NCBI GenBank assembly: GCA_964598355.1
Contig: CAZRBN010000048.1
Location: 1 to 10,571, forward strand
Direction: 5' to 3'
Source: DASQJJ01 sp964598355
GTDB lineage: Bacteria > Patescibacteriota > Microgenomatia > Levybacterales > UBA12049
Length of the DNA stretch: 10,571 nucleotides
Shown in pieces: positions 5,361-10,571 of the stretch. The first letter of the stretch is position 1, and every line of letters begins with the position of its first letter. The position numbers and the translations under genes are program-made. The notes beneath the pieces were generated by a model. It did no database searches. It saw only the letters and a program-made list of their open reading frames with translations, and was not told where the DNA came from.

Positions 5361-5573
5361 GTGAGTGAAAATGAGTATCTACAACAAGTTATTGAAAATG
5401 CTGTTCAGGGTGGGAGGATTCCACAAACACACCTGCAACAAATAGTTGCTGAACATATGATTGGAGAAATGGATGGATCTACTCCAGGAAGTGTTGAGAA
5501 CGTGATACGTAAGGAAATAGGTAGACGTGTAACAACTCCTCGGTATCCTGTCAATGCAGCTCCTGCAAGATAA
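5361..5573 (+). CDS. Small helical hypothetical protein
   Basis: I do not recognise this 70-residue protein. It starts with GTG, is largely predicted helix (NEYLQQVIENAVQGG, then LQQIVAEHMIGEM) with a second short helix (VENVIRKEIGRRV), and ends in a Pro/Ala-rich tail. It has no signal peptide or metal motif. Its stop lies 5 bp before the -35 box of ileS, so it is a separate transcription unit or reads into ileS. Helix-loop-helix composition alone does not give a function. Confidence 0.5.
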   Translation: MSENEYLQQVIENAVQGGRIPQTHLQQIVAEHMIGEMDGSTPGSVENVIRKEIGRRVTTPRYPVNAAPAR

Positions 5574-5578
5574 TCAGC

Positions 5579-5607
5579 TTGAAGAGACTAGGAATTTCGT
5601 ATACAAT
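5579..5607 (+). promoter_or_regulatory. Promoter (TTGAAG-17-TACAAT) for ileS
   Basis: TTGAAG (5579-5584), a 17-bp spacer and TACAAT (5602-5607) are followed after 7 nt by the ATG at 5615. The transcript should therefore be leaderless. No T-box leader, the usual ileS control in Firmicutes, can fit in the 41 bp between the preceding stop and this start. Confidence 0.65.
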
Positions 5608-5614
5608 AGTAGTC

Positions 5615-8419
5615 ATGTTTAAGCCTGTTAGTCCAAAAGTAGATTTTCCCCAACTCGAAGAAGAAACACTGAAGTATTGGAAAGAAAATAAAACTTTTGA
5701 AAAATCTATCACGTCCAGAAGTCCAGAGAAAAAGTGGACATTTTTGGATGGTCCACCATTTGTTACTGGATTACCTCATTACGGACATTTATTAGGAAGT
5801 ATTCACAAAGATATTTTTGGTCGTTATTGGACAATGAAGGGCTACCAGGTACGACGTGTTTGGGGATGGGATGGTCATGGGCTTCCTGTAGAAAATAAAG
5901 TGGAAAATAAATTGGCTATAAAGAGGAAAAAAGATATAGAAGAAATCGTAGGTGTTAAGAAATTTATTGATGAATGTAAAGCATATGTGAGTGAAATCTC
6001 AGGTGAGTGGGAATGGTATGTTGATCATATTGCACGTTGGGTTGATTTTAAAAACGCGTATAAAACATGGGACACACCATACATGGAATCAGTTATGTGG
6101 GTTTTCAAGCAGATGTATGATAAAGGATACATCTATAAAGGTCTTCGGGTTTCTCTCTACTGTCCACATTGTGCGACGCCAGTTTCTAATTTTGAAGTCG
6201 CAATGGATGCAGATAATTACCGAGATATGGAAGATTTGGCTGCAACGTATAAATATAAATTAAAGGACGAAGACAATACCTACATTTTGGCCTGGTCAAC
6301 AACTCCATGGAATAAGTTGGTCACTCCAGTCCTAGCAGTCAATCCAAAGCTTACTTATGCAAAAGTAAAGCAAGGCGATGAATACTACTACTTAGCAAAT
6401 ACAACACTCAAAATGCTTAAAGGCGAGTATGAAGTCGTTGGTGAGGTAAAGGGTGAAGAATTAGTTGGAAAAGTATTTGATCCTCATTATGATTCGTATA
6501 CTGTCGAAGAGGGCAAAAAAGCATTTGTCGTTATTCCCGGAGATTTTGTTACTGCTGAGGAAGGAACAGGCGTTGTGACAATTGCTGCCTACGGAGAAGA
6601 AGACTTGAAAGCAATGCAAGAGCATAATGTCCCAGTAATAACTCACTTAAGTGAAGAAGGCATCATAGTGACAAATGTCCCAGAGAAATTCAAAGGAATG
6701 TATTACCTTAAAGCAAATCCTGTAGTGAATGATGACTTGCGCGAGCGTGGACTTTTGTACGATGATACGCCATTTGTCCATGCAGTCCCGACATGTTGGA
6801 GATGTCATACACGATTGTATTACGCTCCTTTGAATGCATGGTTTGTGGACGTGCAGACACTAAAACCTCTTCTCAAAGAGACCAACGAACAAGTCAATTG
6901 GTTCCCAAAGCACTTTAAATATGGAAGATTTTTGAAAAGCTTAGAGCACGCTCCTGATTGGAATATTTCCCGAAACAGATATTGGGGGTCTCCTGTTCCT
7001 GTGTGGGAATGTGAATGTGGGGAAAGATTTGTCCCAGGATCTATTGCAGAGTTGGAAGAAGCAAGTGGCAAAAAAATAACAGATCTGCATAAGCCGGAAA
7101 TAGATGAAGTTGCTGTTACCTGCAAGAAGTGTGGTAAAAAAGCTCATCGCGTCCCTGAGGTTTTGGATAGCTGGATAGAAGCAGGAAGCGCATCATTTGC
7201 AGAAAGACATTTCCCATTTAACACAGAGGAAAAATTAGAAGACTTCTTCCCTCCTGATTTTATCGCTGAATACACAGGACAAATTCGTGCGTGGTTTTAT
7301 GTGTTGCATGTTATTGGAGGGGCATTATACAAATCAATTGCTTTCAAAAATGTTGGAGTTGAGGGAGTTATTTTAGGAACCGATGGACGCAAGATGAGTA
7401 AGAATCTTGGGAATTATCCCGATCCCAAAGATATGCTGCAAAAATACGGTGGAGATGCCCTTCGACTCTATCTGATGAGCAGTCCTATTATGCATGGGGA
7501 GGATATTATTCTTTCAGAAGAGCAATACCGCAATCAAGTAAGAGGCATTTTGCTTATTGTTTGGAATGTCTATAATTTTTTTGTTACCTATGCAAATGAA
7601 GAAAAATTTTCAGTTGATAGGTCACGGTTGGTAGAATCTACCAATGTTCTTGATCGGTGGATATTATCTCTTTTGAATACGCTTAACAAAGAGGTAACGG
7701 AGGCTTTAGAAGGATATGATACTGTTTCAGGCATACGTGCATTGGAAAGATTTGTGAACGAATTCTCTACCTGGTATATACGACGAAGCAGAGAAAGAGT
7801 TCAAGCAGGAGCAGAGGACGCAAAAGATAAAGAGCGCTTTTTCTCAACTACGTATACTGTATTGACTACTCTTGCTGCTCTTATGGCACCATTGACTCCA
7901 TTTATTGCTGAGGAAATGTATCGAAATCTTACCTCGGAAGAATCTGTCCACCTGTCTATCTGGCCTGATTTGCATGAAGAGTTGATAGATACACAGCTGG
8001 AAGGGCAGATGAAAGAACTCCGAAAGATTGTTGAAGAAGCACTGTCTCAGAGAAAGGGAAATAATATAAAAGTCAGACAACCCCTTGGAAAATTGGAGGT
8101 TACTGTCCCAACATTTTTACCAGACGAGTTATTAAAGCTAGTTAAAGATGAAGTCAATGTGAAAGAAGTAACCCAACAAACAGGAGAATTGAGCGTATAC
8201 CTCGATGTAACATTGACTCCAGAGTTGCAATCCGAAGGAGAAGCACGGGATATCGCACGTCAAATTCAAGAAGAAAGAAAAAAACTTGGGACGAGTCTTG
8301 CTGAAAAAGTAAAAGTGACTCTTCCAACATGGCCACAAGCTTATGAAGACTATATTAAGAAAAAAGCAGTTGTTGCAGAGCTTATTCACGGTAACACATT
8401 CCAGGTAGAAAGGGTATGA
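5615..8419 (+). CDS. ileS: Isoleucyl-tRNA synthetase, eukaryote-like type 2
   Basis: This 934-residue cytoplasmic enzyme charges tRNA-Ile with isoleucine. The class I signatures are HYGH (55-58, the HIGH motif) after FLDGPPFVTGLP, WGWDGHGLPVE, and KMSKN (593-597, the KMSKS loop) followed by LGNYPDP. HYGH, WVDF and YMESVMWVFKQMYDKG are typical of the eukaryote-like IleRS2 group, which is generally mupirocin-tolerant. Zinc sites are CPHC (183-186), CWRC (394-397) and a ribbon C466/C468/C503/C506. The CP1 editing domain deviates from the family: the Thr-rich TTPW (229-232) continues NKLVTP instead of TLPSN, and GTGVVTIAA (317-325) has Thr322 where a His is normally found, while Asp330 remains. 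The start is ATG 5615, not TTG 5579, because the latter is the -35 box. The protein is somewhat short for IleRS2 (about 1000-1050), mostly at the C-terminus. The stop overlaps the start of rodA. Confidence 0.97.
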   Translation: MFKPVSPKVDFPQLEEETLKYWKENKTFEKSITSRSPEKKWTFLDGPPFVTGLPHYGHLLGSIHKDIFGRYWTMKGYQVRRVWGWDGHGLPVENKVENKLAIKRKKDIEEIVGVKKFIDECKAYVSEISGEWEWYVDHIARWVDFKNAYKTWDTPYMESVMWVFKQMYDKGYIYKGLRVSLYCPHCATPVSNFEVAMDADNYRDMEDLAATYKYKLKDEDNTYILAWSTTPWNKLVTPVLAVNPKLTYAKVKQGDEYYYLANTTLKMLKGEYEVVGEVKGEELVGKVFDPHYDSYTVEEGKKAFVVIPGDFVTAEEGTGVVTIAAYGEEDLKAMQEHNVPVITHLSEEGIIVTNVPEKFKGMYYLKANPVVNDDLRERGLLYDDTPFVHAVPTCWRCHTRLYYAPLNAWFVDVQTLKPLLKETNEQVNWFPKHFKYGRFLKSLEHAPDWNISRNRYWGSPVPVWECECGERFVPGSIAELEEASGKKITDLHKPEIDEVAVTCKKCGKKAHRVPEVLDSWIEAGSASFAERHFPFNTEEKLEDFFPPDFIAEYTGQIRAWFYVLHVIGGALYKSIAFKNVGVEGVILGTDGRKMSKNLGNYPDPKDMLQKYGGDALRLYLMSSPIMHGEDIILSEEQYRNQVRGILLIVWNVYNFFVTYANEEKFSVDRSRLVESTNVLDRWILSLLNTLNKEVTEALEGYDTVSGIRALERFVNEFSTWYIRRSRERVQAGAEDAKDKERFFSTTYTVLTTLAALMAPLTPFIAEEMYRNLTSEESVHLSIWPDLHEELIDTQLEGQMKELRKIVEEALSQRKGNNIKVRQPLGKLEVTVPTFLPDELLKLVKDEVNVKEVTQQTGELSVYLDVTLTPELQSEGEARDIARQIQEERKKLGTSLAEKVKVTLPTWPQAYEDYIKKKAVVAELIHGNTFQVERV

Positions 8420-9498
8420 ATCTGAATTTACTACGACGAGTTGATTGGCAGCTTGTCGCTCCTGTCCTAGTACTACTTTTTATCAGTCTTACCACACTCT
8501 TTTCTATAAATGTGGTACTTTTCCGCAATCAATTGCTTTTTGCTCTTGTTTCTGTCGGGCTATTCCTTTTTTTTACACAGGCAGATATCAGAAGTTGGGA
8601 GGATTTTGCTAAGCCAATCTATATTTTGGCAGTAACAGGGCTTGTTGCCTTGCTTTTGTTAGGTATTGAAAGTCGAGGAGCAGTCCGTTGGCTGACGCTT
8701 TTTGGATTTGGTATTCAATTCTCCGAGCTTTTTAAGCCATTTCTTGCTATGTGTCTGGCCTCTTTTCTTGCGTCACATAAGGATACATCCTTTTCAACAT
8801 TTGGAAAATTACTTCTTTTTCTTCTTCCTGTGACCTTTCTTATTTACAAACAGCCTGATTTGGGAAGTGCGTTGATGTATCTTTTTGCCACAGTCTTGAC
8901 GCTTATTTTCTTTGGATTTCCTCTGAAGTGGTTTGGAAGTATTCTGATTGGGCTTTTGGCTCTTATTCCATTTGTTTTTAGATTTCTTCATGGATACCAA
9001 CAACAGCGGATTCTCACCTTTTTACATCTTACCAATGATCCTTTAGGTACTTCATACAATGCAATTCAGGCAATGATAGCTGTTGGATCGGGGATGATTT
9101 TAGGAAAAGGATTGGGTCAGGGGACTCAGTCTAGTCTCAGATTTTTACCTGAAAGGCATACTGATTTTATGTTTGCGACACTTTCTGAAGATTTAGGGTT
9201 TGTTGGGGGGATGATAGTCATTCTTGCTTTTGGCTTTTTGCTATACAGGCTTTTTAAGATTTTTCAGGAATCTGAGAGTCTTTTTGAGAAAATGTTTGTG
9301 GCAGCTACATTTTCTTTACTTTTTATTCAGTGTTTTGTGAATATAGGCATGAATATCGGTATGTTGCCGATTGTTGGAGTTCCATTACCCTTCGTGTCGT
9401 ACGGAGGAAGCTCGCTTCTTTCCAATGCCATTTTCTTGGCATTAGCTTCCTCAATTGGCAGTTTGTCTCACAGAAAATCTGTGCTGGAAATCAGGTAA
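8416..9498 (+). CDS. rodA: RodA, SEDS-family peptidoglycan glycosyltransferase
   Basis: This is a 360-residue integral membrane protein with about ten hydrophobic segments. SEDS proteins polymerise lipid II into glycan strands together with a class B PBP; RodA serves cell-wall elongation. Conserved segments are RGAVRW (87-92), QPDLGSAL, the GKGLGQGTQSSLRFLPE region, ERHTDF with Asp250 (the residue essential in characterised RodA), and GVPLPFVSYGGSS near the C-terminus. GTQSSLRFLPERHTDF favours RodA over FtsW, though FtsW is not fully excluded. The ATG overlaps the ileS stop by 4 bp (ATGA), so translation is probably coupled to ileS. rplU follows after 30 bp with its own promoter. No PBP gene is in view. 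Confidence 0.87.
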   Translation: MNLNLLRRVDWQLVAPVLVLLFISLTTLFSINVVLFRNQLLFALVSVGLFLFFTQADIRSWEDFAKPIYILAVTGLVALLLLGIESRGAVRWLTLFGFGIQFSELFKPFLAMCLASFLASHKDTSFSTFGKLLLFLLPVTFLIYKQPDLGSALMYLFATVLTLIFFGFPLKWFGSILIGLLALIPFVFRFLHGYQQQRILTFLHLTNDPLGTSYNAIQAMIAVGSGMILGKGLGQGTQSSLRFLPERHTDFMFATLSEDLGFVGGMIVILAFGFLLYRLFKIFQESESLFEKMFVAATFSLLFIQCFVNIGMNIGMLPIVGVPLPFVSYGGSSLLSNAIFLALASSIGSLSHRKSVLEIR

Positions 9499-9504
9499 AG
9501 TTTC

Positions 9505-9513
9505 TGTTATAAT
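9505..9513 (+). promoter_or_regulatory. Extended -10 promoter (TGTTATAAT) for rplU-rpmA
   Basis: TG-T-TATAAT is a perfect extended -10 element in the short gap after rodA. It ends 15 nt before the rplU ATG, predicting a leader of about 8 nt with no Shine-Dalgarno sequence. The -35 region is weak. Confidence 0.65.
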
Positions 9514-9528
9514 TAAAGCTATCTTACT

Positions 9529-9885
9529 ATGAAATACGCAGTTATCATGTCAGGTGGCAAGCAGTACCGAGTATCAGAAGGAGAAACAGTCTCTGTTGAT
9601 AAGCTCGGACTTAATCCAAATGATGCATATACCTTTGCAGATGTGTTGCTCTTCGTTGATGGAGATACCAAGCAAGTTGGCACACCAAAAGTTGAGGGTG
9701 TCGTTGTCTCTGGAACAGTAGTTGATGAGAAAAAGACCAAAAAAGTACGAGTTGCTAAATTCAAAGCTAAGGCACGATACCGAAAAGTCATCGGCCACAG
9801 ATCTATTGTTACAACTATAAAGATAGATACAATTACTGCAAAGGGTGCAGCTAAAAAAGTTGAGGAAAAAGAGGCAAGTAAATAA
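9529..9885 (+). CDS. rplU: 50S ribosomal protein L21
   Basis: This 118-residue protein binds 23S rRNA in the large subunit. It opens with the L21 signature MKYAVIMSGGKQYRVSEGE, continues with the strand-rich core (ADVLLFVDGD, then KVEGVVVSGTVV), and carries the basic RNA-binding segment KAKARYRKVIGHRS with the conserved GHR. The C-terminal tail after TIKIDTI is lysine-rich and about 15 residues longer than the typical L21 of about 103 residues. It is followed by rpmA, the usual partner gene. Confidence 0.97.
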   Translation: MKYAVIMSGGKQYRVSEGETVSVDKLGLNPNDAYTFADVLLFVDGDTKQVGTPKVEGVVVSGTVVDEKKTKKVRVAKFKAKARYRKVIGHRSIVTTIKIDTITAKGAAKKVEEKEASK

Positions 9886-9893
9886 GTCTTGCA

Positions 9894-9936
9894 TTCTGTG
9901 AAAAGCAGGGGTAAACTATAACTACTTTTCACAGAA
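9894..9936 (+). promoter_or_regulatory. 12-bp perfect hairpin between rplU and rpmA
   Basis: TTCTGTGAAAAG (9894-9905) and CTTTTCACAGAA (9925-9936) are exact inverted copies around a 19-nt loop, beginning 9 bp after the rplU stop. No U-tract follows, so it is not a classical intrinsic terminator. It could stabilise or process the mRNA, attenuate rpmA expression, or bind a protein. The loop contains CTATAAC, a weak -10-like sequence. Confidence 0.6.
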
Positions 9937-9956
9937 ACTAGCCGCTAGAAGCTAGT
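9937..9956 (+). repeat. 6-bp inverted repeat before rpmA
   Basis: ACTAGC (9937-9942) and GCTAGT (9951-9956) can pair around an 8-nt loop directly after the larger hairpin. The surrounding CTAG-rich sequence looks repetitive (CTAGCCGCTAGAAGCTAGT). The function is unknown. Confidence 0.35.
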
Positions 9957-9973
9957 AACTGAAAGCTAAACAT

Positions 9974-10219
9974 ATGGCACATACAAAAGCAGGAGGAACA
10001 ACAAAAGGAAATAGAGATTCAGTAGCCAAACGCTTGGGCGTTAAGATTTATGGTGGTCAAAAAGCTCATCCTGGTAGTATTATTGTCAGACAAAAAGGCT
10101 CACCAGTAAATCCAGGTAGAGGCGTTGATATGGGAAAAGATTATACTATCTATGCTATTTCAGAAGGAACAGTAACATTTAAGAAGCTTAGAGGTAAGAA
10201 AGTTGTAGAAGTACTTTAA
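9974..10219 (+). CDS. rpmA: 50S ribosomal protein L27
   Basis: This 81-residue protein reaches the peptidyl-transferase centre with its N-terminus. It shows the standard L27 sequence: MAHTKAGGTTKGNRDS, KRLGVKIYGGQ and GSIIVRQKG, then the GRGVDMGKDYTIYAI segment. The first residues read MAHTKAGG, so the cleaved N-terminal extension found in many Firmicutes L27 proteins is absent. The length is at the lower end of the family. It follows rplU after 88 bp that contain two hairpins, and no Shine-Dalgarno sequence precedes the ATG. Confidence 0.97.
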   Translation: MAHTKAGGTTKGNRDSVAKRLGVKIYGGQKAHPGSIIVRQKGSPVNPGRGVDMGKDYTIYAISEGTVTFKKLRGKKVVEVL

Positions 10220-10226
10220 CTGCATC

Positions 10227-10571
10227 ATGGACGAAAATAACGAGAGAATATACGAGCTGGAGACACATATCATCCAGCTAAACCCACTTCAACCACGAGG
10301 AGTCATCGCTCCTGAATCCCTTACAGAGCTTGTTGATTCCATTCGTGAACAAGGAATTCTCGAACCACTTGTTGTTGCCAAGACTCCAGCAGGCTATCAG
10401 CTTATTGCAGGAGAAAGAAGACTCCGAGCAGCAAAAATCTTAGGATATGAGAAAGTCCCAGTTGTTGTAAAAATCACCACTCCGCAAGGCATTTTGGAAA
10501 TGTCCATTGTTGAAAACGTCCAAAGAGAAGATCTTAATCCAATTGAGCGAGCACTTGCCTACAAAAGACTT
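10227..10571 (+). CDS. parB: ParB/Spo0J chromosome partitioning protein, N-terminal part
   Basis: The frame opens with ATG at 10227 and runs off the window after 115 codons, so the DNA-binding middle and dimerisation domain are not seen. The ParB nuclease-like N-terminal domain is clear: IIQLNPLQPRG (15-25), the CTP-binding motif GERRLRAAK (62-70), and ENVQREDLNPIE (96-107), which begins the second conserved box. ParB loads on parS sites as a CTP-dependent clamp and works with ParA and SMC in chromosome segregation. The start lies 7 bp after the rpmA stop with no promoter between them, so it is probably transcribed with rpmA. No parA or parS site is visible. Confidence 0.93.
   Translation, partial: MDENNERIYELETHIIQLNPLQPRGVIAPESLTELVDSIREQGILEPLVVAKTPAGYQLIAGERRLRAAKILGYEKVPVVVKITTPQGILEMSIVENVQREDLNPIERALAYKRL

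Noticed and set aside
5579..5614. Longer ileS start at TTG 5579 adding 12 residues
   Set aside because: The TTG is part of the predicted -35 box and the -10 box lies downstream of it; MFKPVSPKVDF at 5615 is the normal IleRS N-terminus.
236..8200. Recurrent GTATAC palindromes as a possible regulatory site
   Set aside because: There are about nine copies, many inside coding sequence with no positional pattern; this is only modestly above what AT-rich DNA would give.
5991..8389. Open frames on both strands inside ileS
   Set aside because: They are out-of-frame shadows of a clearly conserved gene, with no motifs or promoters of their own.
4116..8419. HNH genes as homing endonucleases of an intron or intein in ileS
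   Set aside because: ileS is continuous with no intron or intein interruption, and the HNH genes lie outside it.
9519..9932. Minus-strand frames opposite rplU
   Set aside because: They are the reverse complement of the unmistakable L21 gene and have no family features.
9894..9936. Intrinsic terminator between rplU and rpmA
   Set aside because: The stem is perfect, but there is no run of T after it and rpmA follows in the same direction.
1..10571. CRISPR array, tRNA, rRNA or insertion sequence
   Set aside because: No regularly spaced repeats, cloverleaf, rRNA sequence or transposase was seen on either strand.

Overview
The window looks like part of a Candidate Phyla Radiation (Patescibacteria) genome, probably of the Microgenomates kind. 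The evidence is indirect: AT-rich DNA, tightly packed genes, almost no Shine-Dalgarno sequences, a eukaryote-like (type 2) isoleucyl-tRNA synthetase, and many small orphan proteins next to housekeeping genes. UGA is used as a stop (ileS ends in TGA) and no gene needs UGA as a sense codon, so the recoded Gracilibacteria/SR1 code is unlikely. No 16S gene or other decisive taxonomic marker is present.

Left part (1-3241). The window opens inside a gene for an HExxH metallopeptidase-like protein that resembles the M41 (FtsH) peptidase domain. It converges with a minus-strand gene whose Cys/His/Asp order suggests a transglutaminase-like fold. Next comes a minus-strand, membrane-anchored or secreted HNH nuclease, then a plus-strand DJ-1/PfpI-family protein, then a RecB/Cas4-like PD-(D/E)XK nuclease with four cysteines placed as for an iron-sulfur cluster.

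Middle part (3263-5573). This is an accessory stretch of small genes: two divergently transcribed orphans (3263-3541 minus and 3630-3866 plus), three consecutive small HNH-domain proteins that differ in sequence (4116-4421, 4428-4874, 4951-5304), and a 70-residue helical orphan. The 3630-3866 gene has a near-consensus promoter and lies between 14-bp perfect inverted repeats. With the secreted HNH protein and the PD-(D/E)XK protein, five predicted nucleases lie within about 4.2 kb. No methyltransferase, transposase or CRISPR array is visible.

Right part (5579-10571). This is a housekeeping block on the plus strand: ileS, rodA (overlapping ileS by 4 bp), rplU (L21), rpmA (L27) and the start of parB, which runs off the window. 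rodA next to rplU-rpmA recalls the mre/min-rplU-rpmA neighbourhood of Firmicutes. The block links translation, cell-wall elongation and chromosome segregation. A perfect 12-bp inverted repeat separates rplU from rpmA.

A theme across the window is promoter placement. For several genes a good -10 box ends only 6-9 nt before the start codon, which predicts leaderless or nearly leaderless mRNAs. This pattern also fixes several starts (ileS at 5615, the orphan at 3630, the third HNH gene at 4951) downstream of the longest possible ORF start.
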